DNA of 64,000 bases. It comes from Deltaproteobacteria bacterium (GTDB lineage: Bacteria; Myxococcota_A; Polyangia; DRWM01; JAAZOP01). The stretch is from positions 1 to 64,000 of the forward strand of contig JACRCX010000120.1 of NCBI GenBank assembly GCA_016218815.1, read 5' to 3'. The notes under the pieces are model-generated. The model had not been told where the DNA came from. It saw nothing but the letters and a program-made list of their open reading frames with translations, and searched no databases. The translations under genes were made by a program, and so were the position numbers. How positions within the stretch are numbered: the stretch's first letter is position 1; every line of letters starts with the position of its first letter. This document shows positions 27,091-36,218 of this stretch, in pieces.

Positions 27091-29103
27091 CTGGAGCGGA
27101 AACGCGAGCGGTACCGGGAGCTGATCCGCGAGATCGGACGGCACGACTACCTGTACTACGTGCTCGACGCACCCGAGCTCGGGGACCGGGAGTACGATCG
27201 GCTCTACGACGAGCTGGTCGCGATCGAAGCCGAGCACCCCGACTGGGTCGACCCGGCGTCGCCCACGCGCCGGGTGCCGGGCGCCGTACGCGAGGGCCTC
27301 CGGCCCGTGCCGCACGGCCGCCCGATGCTCTCGCTGGAGAAGGCGACCACCGAGGACGGCGTGCGCGACTTCGATCGGCGCGTCCGCGAGCTGCTCCCGG
27401 CGGGAACGGCGCCGGAGTACGTGGTCGAGCCCAAGATCGACGGCGTGTCGGTCGAGCTGACGTACCGCGACGGGCGGCTCGAGCTGGCCTCGACGCGCGG
27501 CGGCGGCGAGGTCGGCGAGGACGTCACGGAGAACCTGCGCACGATCCGGATGGTGCCGCTGCTCATCGACCACCCGGGCGAGCTGGTGCTGCGGGGCGAG
27601 GTCTACATCCACACCGCCGCCCTGGCCGCCGTGAACGAGGCGAAGCGCGCGGCGGGGGAGCCCGAATTCGCCAACCCGCGCAACGCCGCCGCGGGCTCGC
27701 TCCGCCTCCTCGATCCCCGCCAGACGGCAGAACGGCCGCTGCGGCTCGCCGTCTGGGAGGTGCTGGAGGGGACGGCGCGGCCCCCGACGCACTCGGCGGC
27801 GCTGGAATGGCTGGACCGGTTCCGCATCCCCAGGCAGCGGCGGTTGCACCGCTGTGCGACGATCGACGAGGCGTGGGCGCGGCTGGCGGAGACCGCCGAG
27901 GCCCGCCGCGACCTGCCGTACGAGATCGACGGCGCCGTGGTGAAGGTCGACGACTACGGGCTGCGCGAGCGGCTGGGCCGCACGGCGCGCGCTCCCCGCT
28001 GGGCCGTCGCGTACAAGTTCGCGGCCGAGCGGGCGACGACGCGGCTCCTGGATATCCGCGTCCAGGTCGGGCGGACCGGCGTGCTCACGCCCGTGGCGAC
28101 CCTGGAGCCCGTGCGCCTCGCGGGCACCGTTGTCTCGCAAGCCTCGCTGCACAACGAGGACCTCATCCGGGAGAAGGACGTGCGCGTCGGCGATCGCGTC
28201 GTCGTGGAGAAGGCCGGCGACATCATTCCGCAGGTGGTCGAGGCGCTCCACGGCGAGCGCGCGGGCGATCCGCCGCGGTGGAGGATGCCGCGACGATGCC
28301 CCGCGTGCGGGGCCGAGGCCGTGCGTCTCGAGGGCGAGGCGGCGCGGCGGTGCACCAACCCCGCCTGTCCGGCGCAACGGCGCGCGGCCATCCTGCACTT
28401 CTCCAGCCGCCCCGCGATGGACATCGATCACCTCGGTCCCGCCGTCGTGGATCAGCTCGTCGAGAAGGGCTGGGTGCGCGAGCCCGCCGACCTCTACGCG
28501 TTGCGCGCCCAGGATGTCGCGTCCCTGGAGCGGATGGCCGAGCGCTCGGCGCAGAACCTGATCGATGCCGTGCAGGCCTCGCGCGCGGGACGCCCCTTCG
28601 ACCGGCTGATCCACGCTCTGGGGATTCCGCACGTCGGCGCCACCGTCGCGCGCACGATCGCCGGGGTCTACCGCGACGCCCCGGCCATGCTGTCGGCCGC
28701 CCCCGCCGACGTCGCCGCGCGGCTCGGGGAGGAGCACGCGATCGGTCCCAAGATCGCGGAGGCCGTGCGCGCGTACCTCGCTGCTCCCGACACGCGCGCC
28801 GTGTTGCAGCACCTCGTCGATGCCGGCGTGTCGACCGTCCCGGTCGAGGCGCCCGCGGCGGCGGCCGGCGGACCGCTGGCCGGCCGGGCGTTCTGCGTCA
28901 CCGGGACCCTCGCGCTGCCCCGCGAGCAGGTCCATGCGCTCCTCCGCCGCGCCGGCGCCGAAGTCCACGAGACGATCAAGAAGACCACGACCGACCTGGT
29001 CGCCGGGGAGAAGGTCGGCAAGAGCAAGCTAGAAAGGGCCGCCAAGCAGGGCGTCCGCGTGCTCTCCGAGGCGGAGCTGTGGGCGCTGGTGCCGAAGGAG
29101 TAG
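27091..29103 (+). CDS. ligA: NAD-dependent DNA ligase LigA
   Basis: Seals nicks using NAD. The adenylated lysine is in VEPKIDG (Lys115 by this numbering). A Cys4 zinc finger (CPACGAEA ... CTNPACPAQ), helix-hairpin-helix region and C-terminal BRCT domain (LAGRAFCVTGTL) follow. Homology to the first domain (LERKRERYRELIREIGRHDYLYY) extends upstream of the first ATG/GTG/TTG in frame (GTG 27160) up to about 27091, where there is only a CTG with GGGAG about seven bases before it. An in-frame stop at 27028 excludes longer forms. With CTG the protein has 670 residues, matching the family. A non-standard start, or a sequence error upstream, is implied. Confidence 0.9.
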   Translation: MERKRERYRELIREIGRHDYLYYVLDAPELGDREYDRLYDELVAIEAEHPDWVDPASPTRRVPGAVREGLRPVPHGRPMLSLEKATTEDGVRDFDRRVRELLPAGTAPEYVVEPKIDGVSVELTYRDGRLELASTRGGGEVGEDVTENLRTIRMVPLLIDHPGELVLRGEVYIHTAALAAVNEAKRAAGEPEFANPRNAAAGSLRLLDPRQTAERPLRLAVWEVLEGTARPPTHSAALEWLDRFRIPRQRRLHRCATIDEAWARLAETAEARRDLPYEIDGAVVKVDDYGLRERLGRTARAPRWAVAYKFAAERATTRLLDIRVQVGRTGVLTPVATLEPVRLAGTVVSQASLHNEDLIREKDVRVGDRVVVEKAGDIIPQVVEALHGERAGDPPRWRMPRRCPACGAEAVRLEGEAARRCTNPACPAQRRAAILHFSSRPAMDIDHLGPAVVDQLVEKGWVREPADLYALRAQDVASLERMAERSAQNLIDAVQASRAGRPFDRLIHALGIPHVGATVARTIAGVYRDAPAMLSAAPADVAARLGEEHAIGPKIAEAVRAYLAAPDTRAVLQHLVDAGVSTVPVEAPAAAAGGPLAGRAFCVTGTLALPREQVHALLRRAGAEVHETIKKTTTDLVAGEKVGKSKLERAAKQGVRVLSEAELWALVPKE

Positions 29104-29132
29104 ACGTCGAGGCGGAGGGAGGCGGACCGAGG

Positions 29133-29921
29133 ATGGATCAACCGCACGTCTTGTACGAGGTCGAGCAACACGTCGCGACGCTCACGCTCAATCGCCCGGA
29201 GGTGAAGAACGCGTTCAGCCCCGAGCTGATCCGGGCGTGGCGCGAGTCGTACGAGCGCGCCCGTGCGGACGACGACGTGCGCGTGGTCGTCGTCACGGGC
29301 CGCGGCGACACGTTCTGTTCCGGCGGGAACCTGCGCGACATGGCGGACGGCAAGCTCGTCTCCTGGGACATGAAGCGCTTCCTGTGGGACGGCGTGCACC
29401 GCATCGCGCTGGCGCTGGAGGACCTGGACAAGCCGGTAGTGGCGGCCATCAACGGCGCGGCGATGGGCGCCGGGCTGGACATGGCGTTGATGTGCGACCT
29501 GCGCGTCTGCTCCGACCGCGCGAAGCTCGCGGAGACCTACATCCACTTCGGCCTGGTGCCCGGGGACGGCGGGGCGTGGTTCCTGCCCCGCGTGGTCGGC
29601 ACGGCGAAGGCGCTCGAGCTGCTCCTGACCGGCGACCCGGTCACGCCCGAGGAGGCCTTGCATCTGGGGCTGGTCAACCGGGTCGTGCCGCACGACCGGC
29701 TGATGGAGGAGACGATCAAGCTGGCGCGGCGCATCGCCGCCCACCCGCCGCAGGCGGTGCGGATGACCAAGCGCGCCGTGGTCGACGGCCTGCGCTGCAG
29801 CCTGCGCTCGCACCTGGACTCGATCTCGTCCCACCTCGCCCTGCTCTCGGAGACGGAGGAGCACCGCCAGGCCGTGCGTTCGTTCCTCGGGAAGGGAGGG
29901 CGCGGAGGGGAGGGACGCTGA
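29133..29921 (+). CDS. Enoyl-CoA hydratase/isomerase (crotonase) family protein
   Basis: A 262-residue crotonase fold. The CoA/oxyanion segments GRGDTFCSGGNLRDM and AAINGAAMGAGLDMALMCDL are clear, then FGLVPGDGGAWFLPRVVG. The two glutamates used by classical hydratases appear as Asp (GLDMAL) and Tyr (ETYIHFG) by my alignment, so the exact reaction may differ from 2-enoyl-CoA hydration. ATG 29133 follows a GGAGGGAGG region, 29 bp after ligA. It is probably involved in acyl-CoA breakdown. Confidence 0.82.
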   Translation: MDQPHVLYEVEQHVATLTLNRPEVKNAFSPELIRAWRESYERARADDDVRVVVVTGRGDTFCSGGNLRDMADGKLVSWDMKRFLWDGVHRIALALEDLDKPVVAAINGAAMGAGLDMALMCDLRVCSDRAKLAETYIHFGLVPGDGGAWFLPRVVGTAKALELLLTGDPVTPEEALHLGLVNRVVPHDRLMEETIKLARRIAAHPPQAVRMTKRAVVDGLRCSLRSHLDSISSHLALLSETEEHRQAVRSFLGKGGRGGEGR

Positions 29922-29952
29922 GAGGCCCGCTGAGGGGAAGGGTGTCCGGCGC

Positions 29953-30840
29953 TCAGTCGCGGGGCAGAAGGTTCCGGCGCTCCAGGAAGTCGAGCAGGCG
30001 GGCGGCGACCCAGGCACCGCGGGTCATCATCAGGGTGTGACGTCCGCCGCGCACCGGCAGGTACTCGACGTCGCCCAGCGCGTCGCGCATCCGCTCCATC
30101 ACCGCGGCGGGCGTCATCGAGTCTTCCAGTCCGGCGATCAGCAGGGCGGGGACGTTGATCGAGCGGAGCACGTCGCGGGCGGAGTGGTCGGCCATGAGGC
30201 GCAGCGTACGCATGAAGGCGACGGGAAGAAGGCGCCCGGCCTTCGAGAGATAGGCGCGGAACGGCCCTTCGGGAACGTCGGACTCGCAGAACCGGCTCCA
30301 CCGCGCCACGGGCAGCGCGAGCGGCCCGGCCATGCCGAAGCGCAGCGCCTGCGCCGTGACGCGCGGGATGCGCGCCCCGAGCGCCGTCAGCCCCGTCAGC
30401 ACGGGACGCAAGGCCGGCAACCCGGCGAACGTCGCCAGCGGATCCTCGGCGCTGCCGGAGACCAGCGCGAGTGCGCGAAACGCGCCCGGACGGCGGCGGT
30501 AGGCTTCGAGCGTCACCTGCACGCCGAGGCTGAATCCGAGGAACGCGGCGGAGCCGACGCCGGCGGCGTCGAGCAGCGCGAGAAGATCCTGCGCATGGTC
30601 CTCGACCCGGTAGCGCCGCGGATCCGGCGAAGGCTTGGACTCGTGATGCCCGCGATAGTCCCACCACAGTACGCGCAGGCGACGGCTCGCCGCGGGAACG
30701 AACGAGGCCGTCCAGTATTCCTCGCTGCAACCGGCACCGTTGCAGAGCACGAGCCATGGCGCGCTGGGCGGCCCCGCGCTGCGCCAGGCGAGGCTCGTCC
30801 CGTCGGGCGCCGTCGTCCGCCGGACCTCCGCGACGCTCAT
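29953..30840 (-). CDS. Alpha/beta hydrolase
   Basis: A 295-residue alpha/beta hydrolase. The nucleophile elbow is GFSLG with Ser104. The acid is likely the Asp in IAGLEDSMTP and the base His in VRGGRHTLMM. The oxyanion region is NGAGCSEEYW. No signal peptide. It could be an esterase, lipase or C-C hydrolase; the substrate is not deducible. It converges on the crotonase gene. Confidence 0.8.
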   Translation of the reverse strand: MSVAEVRRTTAPDGTSLAWRSAGPPSAPWLVLCNGAGCSEEYWTASFVPAASRRLRVLWWDYRGHHESKPSPDPRRYRVEDHAQDLLALLDAAGVGSAAFLGFSLGVQVTLEAYRRRPGAFRALALVSGSAEDPLATFAGLPALRPVLTGLTALGARIPRVTAQALRFGMAGPLALPVARWSRFCESDVPEGPFRAYLSKAGRLLPVAFMRTLRLMADHSARDVLRSINVPALLIAGLEDSMTPAAVMERMRDALGDVEYLPVRGGRHTLMMTRGAWVAARLLDFLERRNLLPRD

Positions 30841-31127
30841 GCGGCACGGACGACCGCGAGGACCGGGGCGCCGCCGGGATCCGCTTGTCGATTAGCCATC
30901 GCCCATCCTCCCGGGCCGCGCCCGGACGCCCGGACCCGCCGTCTCCCCCATCGGCAGAACGCCAGCGTATGGGACCGCCGGACGGGGCGTCAACATCGGT
31001 GGGGAGGCCGTGGCAAGGCGAAGGCTGAAAGGCCGGCGAGGCCGTGTCCGCGGCGGCGGCGCCCGAGGCCGGATTCCGGCGGCGGGCGCCGTCCCGCGAA
31101 GCTTCCGCGGGGTCGAGACGTCGCGGG

Positions 31128-31565
31128 TCAGTGGTTGGTACGCGGCCGCGTCGAGGAAGACGAGGACGAAGGCGAGGCCGGACGCGCAGGGCTCATCGCC
31201 TTGACGATGGTGGCCTTCCCGTTGCTGCCCTCCCAGATCTGGAGGCTCATGCCCGCGCGGAGGTCAGCCGCCCGGGCTGCACGGCCGTCGAGCGTGAAGA
31301 CCGTCGCCGAGTCGAACTGCACCGAGCGTTCGGTGGCCGGATGGGAGGCCGGCTGCACCTTGAGGTAGCCCCCTTGGACCCCCACCAGCTTGCCGATCAC
31401 CGCCGCCGGCGCGTCCTTGGCCGGGGATCGCGCGGTGCTCGCGGCCGACTTGACGATCTTCGCCGCCGCCGCGCGCGGCAGGGTCGACTTCGACGCCAGC
31501 GCCGCGGCCGGAACGGCAACCCCCAGAATCAACGCTCCCAGGAACGCGATCTTGCGGATGCTCAT
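31128..31565 (-). CDS. Small exported protein with DUF5666-like beta domain
   Basis: A 145-residue protein with a Sec signal (MSIRKIAFLGALILGVAVPAA). An excellent site, AAAGGAG, lies before ATG 31565. The mature part is a short beta domain (VIGKLVGVQGGYLKVQP ... VQFDSATVFTLDGRAARAADLRAGMSLQIWEG), which recalls small OB-like periplasmic domains of the DUF5666 type. The tail is serine-rich. Function unknown. It is divergent from the M28 peptidase gene. Confidence 0.72.
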   Translation of the reverse strand: MSIRKIAFLGALILGVAVPAAALASKSTLPRAAAAKIVKSAASTARSPAKDAPAAVIGKLVGVQGGYLKVQPASHPATERSVQFDSATVFTLDGRAARAADLRAGMSLQIWEGSNGKATIVKAMSPARPASPSSSSSSTRPRTNH

Positions 31566-31834
31566 GGTATGTCTCCTTTCTCGGCGGCGCGGGCTCCCCC
31601 CGGCGCCGCCTTCGCGGGCTCCGTCGCGTCCCGCCCAATCGGGGTGCGACGTCGTCCGCTCGCGTCCCCTCGAACCCCGTCCGCGCCGCTCTTGTTCCCG
31701 CCGCAGGCGCCCGTCGCCGGAAGTCGCACTCTCCGTCCGGGAAGGCCTCCCGCGGGCTGCCGGCGCCGCACCCGGGCTCCGGAAGCGGGGGCAATCCTCT
31801 TGCACCCGCGCGTACGGGGCGGTACGTAGCGGGC

Positions 31835-33001
31835 ATGCAACCGACCATGCACTTCCTGGTCTGGTGGACGATCGTCTCCTGCGCCGCCGCGGCGTGCGGC
31901 GGCGGCAACGACGCGGCCGATCGAGGCGCGGACAACGCTCCCGCCGACGCCGACGGAGCGACGGACGCGCCGCCCGAGACGCCGCTCGACACCGTCGAGG
32001 AGACGCCGCTCGACGCGCCGGAGGATGAGGTCGCCGACGTCCCGGCGGACGACGGCGACGAGGCCGACGCGCCGCCGGTGGTCGGCCCGTGCGGCGCCGG
32101 CTCGCCGGAAGCCCTCATGGGCTGCGTCGAGCAGCCGCGCTACCTCGCCGATCTCAACTCCGTCGCCGGCGCCCGCGAGCCCGGCTCCGCGCACTGGCAG
32201 GAGGTGCAGGACCTCTGCAACTCGCGCTTCACGGCGCTGGGCTTCACCGTGGAGCTCCACGACTACGGCACCGGGGTCAACGTCGTCGGCGTGCTGCCGG
32301 GCGACGACCTGGCGGGGGAGCGCGTGCTGGTCTCGGCCCACTACGACGGCGTCCCCGACTGCCCCGCCGCGGACGACAACGCCAGCGGCGTCGCCGGCCT
32401 CCTGGAGACCGCACGGGTGCTGTCGACCGCGAGCTTCCGGCGAACTCTCGTCGTCGCGTGCTGGGACGAGGAGGAGGACGGCCTGATCGGCTCCGAGGCG
32501 TACGCGGCGCGGGCGGCGGCGGCCGGCGAGAACCTCGCGGTGAACTTCGTCTACGAGATGATCGGCTTCTACAGCGACACTCCCGGGTCGCAGACGATCC
32601 CCTCCGGCCTGAACCTGCTGTTCCCGGAGCAGACGGCCGCGCTGGCGGCGAACGAGAACCGCGGCGACTTCCTGGCGGTGGTTGCCGACGACCTGGCGCG
32701 CCCGTTCCACGAGCGGATGTCGCTCTACGGACCGGCGGTGGGCCTGTCGATCGTCGTGCTCGAGGTGCCGGCCGTGCTGAAGAACTCGCCGCTCCTCTCC
32801 GATCTGCGTCGCTCGGACCACGCCGGCTTCTGGGAGCTGGACCTCCCGGCGATGATGCTCACCGACACCTCGGAGTTCCGCAACCCGCACTACCACTGCG
32901 GCGACGGCGACGACACGATCGACACCCTCAACCACGACTTTGCCGTCAAGATCGTCCAGACCACCGTCGGTGCCGCCGCCGCGTCCCTCGAGCTGCGCTG
33001 A
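31835..33001 (+). CDS. M28-family zinc aminopeptidase, lipoprotein
   Basis: A 388-residue exported peptidase. The signal ends in a lipobox AAAC (Cys21), followed by a 70-residue acidic Ala/Asp/Pro linker. The peptidase core carries metal ligands in SAHYDG (His169), PAADDN (Asp180/181), WDEEEDGLIGSEAY, and the distal SDHAGFWELD and NPHYH. It probably removes N-terminal residues from peptides at the cell surface. Start ATG 31835; ATG 31847 is possible. Confidence 0.85.
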   Translation: MQPTMHFLVWWTIVSCAAAACGGGNDAADRGADNAPADADGATDAPPETPLDTVEETPLDAPEDEVADVPADDGDEADAPPVVGPCGAGSPEALMGCVEQPRYLADLNSVAGAREPGSAHWQEVQDLCNSRFTALGFTVELHDYGTGVNVVGVLPGDDLAGERVLVSAHYDGVPDCPAADDNASGVAGLLETARVLSTASFRRTLVVACWDEEEDGLIGSEAYAARAAAAGENLAVNFVYEMIGFYSDTPGSQTIPSGLNLLFPEQTAALAANENRGDFLAVVADDLARPFHERMSLYGPAVGLSIVVLEVPAVLKNSPLLSDLRRSDHAGFWELDLPAMMLTDTSEFRNPHYHCGDGDDTIDTLNHDFAVKIVQTTVGAAAASLELR

Positions 33002-33048
33002 GCGTCCCCGCTTTACATTCGCTCCCTCCCGTGCGACACCCGCTCCCG

Positions 33049-34419
33049 ATGGACGCGGTGCTCCTGCGGCGCGCGCTGGCCGTCGCCCTGATGGACGACA
33101 AGGACACCGTGCTGCGCGACGTCGACGTGCTGGTCGAAGGCGCCGCGATCCGCGCCGTGGGCCGCGACCTTTCCGCGCCGGGTGGTGCCCGCGTGCTCGA
33201 CGCGTCGGGCAAGGTCGTGGTGCCCGGCTTCGTCAACACCCACCATCACCTCGTCCAGTCCCTCTTCCGCGCCGTGCCCGCCGCGCAGGACGCGACGCTG
33301 TTCGAGTGGCTCACGACCCTCTACCCGCTCTGGGCAGGGCTCGAGCCGGAGGCGGTGCGGACCGGCGCCCTGGTCGGTCTGGGCGAGCTGCTCCTCTCCG
33401 GCTGCACCACCGCCGCGGACCACTTCTACCTCTTCCCCCGCGGCCAGCCGTCGACCCTGATCGACGAGACGGTCGCCGCGGCCCGCGAGCTGGGCATCCG
33501 CTTCCATCCCACCCGCGGCAGCATGAGCGTCGGCGCCTCGCAAGGGGGCCTCCCTCCCGACCACGTCGTGCAGTCCGAGGACGAGATCCTGCGCGACAGC
33601 GAGCGCTTCATCCGCGCGTTCCACGATCCGGCGCCGCTCTCGATGTGCCGCGTCGGTTTGGCGCCTTGCTCGCCGTTCTCCGTGAGCCCCGAGCTGATGC
33701 GCGACACCGCGGTGCTCGCACGCGAGCACCGCGTCATGTTGCACACCCACCTGGCGGAGACGCTGGACGAGGAGCGGTACTGCCTGGAGCGGTTCGGCAA
33801 GCGGCCGTTCGCCTTCGCCCGCGAGCTGGGCTGGGTCGGCCCCGACGTCTGGTTCGCCCATGCCGTCCACCTGACCGACGAGGAGGTCGCCGAAATCGGG
33901 CGTACCCGCACGGGTGTCGCGCACTGCCCTTCGTCGAACCTCCGACTCGGCTCGGGCATCGCGCGCATCCCCGATCTCGTGCGCGCGGGCGCGCGCGTCG
34001 GCCTCGCCGTGGACGGCTCGGCGTCCAACGACTCCTCGGATCTGCTGGCCGAGGTGCGGCAGTGCCTCCTGGTCCACCGCCTGCGCGACGTGCGCGCCAT
34101 GTCCGCACGCCTGGCGCTGCGGCTCGCGTCACGCGGAGGTGCCGAGGTGCTCGGGCGGGACGACGTCGGCCGCATCCAGCCCGGCTTCGCCGCGGATCTC
34201 GCGATCTTCGACGTGCAGGACATCGCCTACGCCGGCGCCCTGCACGATCCCGTCGGCGCCCTCGCCTTCTGCGTCGGCCGCCGCCGCGCCGACACCGTGC
34301 TGGTGGGCGGCCGAATCGTCGTCGAGCACGGACGGCTCGCGCTCGTCGATGAGGAGCGCCTCGTCCGCCGCCAGAACGAGCTCGCCGCGCGACTCGTGAA
34401 GCAGGACCTTCCACGCTGA
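33049..34419 (+). CDS. Amidohydrolase, probable 8-oxoguanine deaminase
   Basis: A 456-residue metal-dependent deaminase of the TRZ/ATZ group. The zinc motif NTHHHLVQ is at residues 64-70; HTHLAET, AHAVHLTDEE and DGSASNDSSDLL follow in the expected order. The sequence LFEWLTTLYPLWAGL is characteristic of 8-oxoguanine deaminases such as the Pseudomonas enzyme, as I recall it. It would clean oxidised purines. ATG 33049 is chosen; GTG 33031 is an alternative. Its stop overlaps the start of the next gene by one base, so the two are coupled. Confidence 0.78.
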   Translation: MDAVLLRRALAVALMDDKDTVLRDVDVLVEGAAIRAVGRDLSAPGGARVLDASGKVVVPGFVNTHHHLVQSLFRAVPAAQDATLFEWLTTLYPLWAGLEPEAVRTGALVGLGELLLSGCTTAADHFYLFPRGQPSTLIDETVAAARELGIRFHPTRGSMSVGASQGGLPPDHVVQSEDEILRDSERFIRAFHDPAPLSMCRVGLAPCSPFSVSPELMRDTAVLAREHRVMLHTHLAETLDEERYCLERFGKRPFAFARELGWVGPDVWFAHAVHLTDEEVAEIGRTRTGVAHCPSSNLRLGSGIARIPDLVRAGARVGLAVDGSASNDSSDLLAEVRQCLLVHRLRDVRAMSARLALRLASRGGAEVLGRDDVGRIQPGFAADLAIFDVQDIAYAGALHDPVGALAFCVGRRRADTVLVGGRIVVEHGRLALVDEERLVRRQNELAARLVKQDLPR

Positions 34420-36218
34420 TGCCCGACGACCGGATCATCCATTGTCCCCACCGCCCGCCGTGCGGCGGCTGCGCGCTGCTGGAGCTGCCGCCGGAGCGGC
34501 AGCTCGCGTGGAAGCGCGAGCGCACGGCCGAGGCGCTGGCGCGCTTTCCCTCCCTGCGCGGCGTCGAGGTGCGGGAATGCGTCCCGGCGCCGTCGCCGAC
34601 GGGCTACCGCACGCGCGTGAAGTTCGCGGTGGCGCGGTGGCCGGGCGAGCGCGCCGCGCTCGGCCTGTTCCGCCCCGGGACCCACGAGGTGCTCGATCTG
34701 CCCGGATGTCTGGTCGTGCACGAGGGCTTGCGGCCCGTGCTCGAGGAGCTGCGCGGGTTGCTCGGACGGACCACGACGGCGGTGCGTCATGTGGACCTCC
34801 GCTGGTCGTCGCTCGAGTCGCGCGCGCACGTCACGCTGGTGGTCGACGGACCTTCGGATCCGCGGCGGGTCGAGGACGTCGCCCGGGCGCTGGTCGCGGC
34901 CCGGCCCGAGGTCCGCGGCGTGGGTCTGCGGACGACGGCCGAAGGTCCGGTGCCGCGCGCCCTCGGAGGGGCGACCGTCCCGGTCGTGGGCGAGCCGTAC
35001 CTGGTCGAGGCGATCGGCGACACGCGGTACCGGCTCTCCCCCGGCGCGTTCTTCCAGACCGATCCCGCCGCTGCGGAACGGCTGCACGACGTCGTGCGCG
35101 GCTGGCTGGCGCCGAAGAAGGGACGCGCCCGCTCGCTTTGCGACCTGTACGCGGGCGCGGGCGCTTTCGCGATCGCGCTGGCGGATCTCGCCGACGAGGT
35201 GACGGCCGTCGAGGCCGTCGGGACGGCGGTCGAGGACGCGGCGGCGGGGGCCAGGCTCTCGCGGCGCGAGGTGCGCGTGGTGCGCGCCCCGGTCGAGCGC
35301 TTCCTCGCCGGCCTGCGTCGCGGGTTTCTCGACCGCGTGGTGCTCGATCCGCCGCGCCGCGGCGTTCCCGCCAACGCGCTGCGATCGCTCGCGGCGGCGG
35401 GACCCGAGCGCGTGGCGTACGTGTCATGCGATCCCGATACCCTCGCGCGTGACCTCGATGCGCTCGTGCCCCTGGGCTTGGCCCCCCAGGCCGTCGTCCC
35501 CGTCGACCTGTTCGCGCTCACCGACGAGGTGGAGGCGGTGGCGCTGCTCGGGCGGACCCGGCGGCCGTGGCGCCCCGCCGTGCTCGGCCGTTTCGGCGGC
35601 GTCGTGGCCGCCGACAAGCCGGCGATCCTGCCCACGCACCCGCAGGCCGCGGGTGAGGCGTCGCTGCTGCTCGCCGTGCGCGAGGCCGAAGGCGACGAGG
35701 AGCTGCAGCCCGCCCACCGCCTCGACGTCGGAACCTCGGGGCCCGTGCTCTTCGCGCGCGGCGATACGCTGCGCGCGCTGGGGCGGGCGTTCGAGTCGGG
35801 TGCCGTGGCCAAGGAGTACCTGGCGCTGGTCAAGGGCGTGCCGCACAAGTCCGGCCGGGTGCGCGGCGAGGGAGGCGCGACGAGAGGGGGCGACGAGGAG
35901 ACCCGCTATCGGCTCGAGCGCATCGTGGGCGGCTATGGACTCCTGCGCGTCTCCCCGACGACCGGCCGGCGGCACCAGATCCGGCGCCACCTGCGGCGGA
36001 TCGGGCACCCGATCCTGGGCGACGAGCGCTACGGCGATCCGCGCGCGAACCGCTTCCTGGCCGAGACCTGCGCGCTGGCCAGGACCTTCCTCCACCTGGC
36101 GGCGATCACGTTCCCGGGACCCGACGGCCACCCGCTTCGCGTGGAAGCTCCGTTGCCGGCCGAGCTGGAGCTGGTGATCGCACGACTCAAGCAGCTGCGG
36201 GTCACCGCCGCTACCTGA
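34419..36218 (+). CDS. Fusion of rRNA/tRNA uracil-C5 methyltransferase and RluA-type pseudouridine synthase
   Basis: One 599-residue chain with two RNA-modifying enzymes. Residues 1-385 match the RlmC/RlmD/TrmA class: iron-sulphur cysteines Cys9, Cys15, Cys18 and probably Cys97, SAM-binding LCDLYAGAGAFAIAL near 240, DPPRRG, and catalytic Cys337 in YVSCDPDTL. Residues 390-590 are an RluA-family domain with HRLDVGTSG (catalytic Asp436) and GRRHQIRRHLRRIGHPILGD. Each half has its active site intact. The RluA half lacks an S4 domain. It should methylate and isomerise uridines, perhaps in the same rRNA region. The ATG overlaps the deaminase stop. Confidence 0.88.
   Translation: MPDDRIIHCPHRPPCGGCALLELPPERQLAWKRERTAEALARFPSLRGVEVRECVPAPSPTGYRTRVKFAVARWPGERAALGLFRPGTHEVLDLPGCLVVHEGLRPVLEELRGLLGRTTTAVRHVDLRWSSLESRAHVTLVVDGPSDPRRVEDVARALVAARPEVRGVGLRTTAEGPVPRALGGATVPVVGEPYLVEAIGDTRYRLSPGAFFQTDPAAAERLHDVVRGWLAPKKGRARSLCDLYAGAGAFAIALADLADEVTAVEAVGTAVEDAAAGARLSRREVRVVRAPVERFLAGLRRGFLDRVVLDPPRRGVPANALRSLAAAGPERVAYVSCDPDTLARDLDALVPLGLAPQAVVPVDLFALTDEVEAVALLGRTRRPWRPAVLGRFGGVVAADKPAILPTHPQAAGEASLLLAVREAEGDEELQPAHRLDVGTSGPVLFARGDTLRALGRAFESGAVAKEYLALVKGVPHKSGRVRGEGGATRGGDEETRYRLERIVGGYGLLRVSPTTGRRHQIRRHLRRIGHPILGDERYGDPRANRFLAETCALARTFLHLAAITFPGPDGHPLRVEAPLPAELELVIARLKQLRVTAAT

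Noticed and set aside
25983..29921. A 1312-codon open frame on the plus strand
   Set aside because: Only the last 263 codons encode the crotonase. The earlier part is an Arg/Pro/Gly-rich shadow of the membrane-protein and ligA frames.
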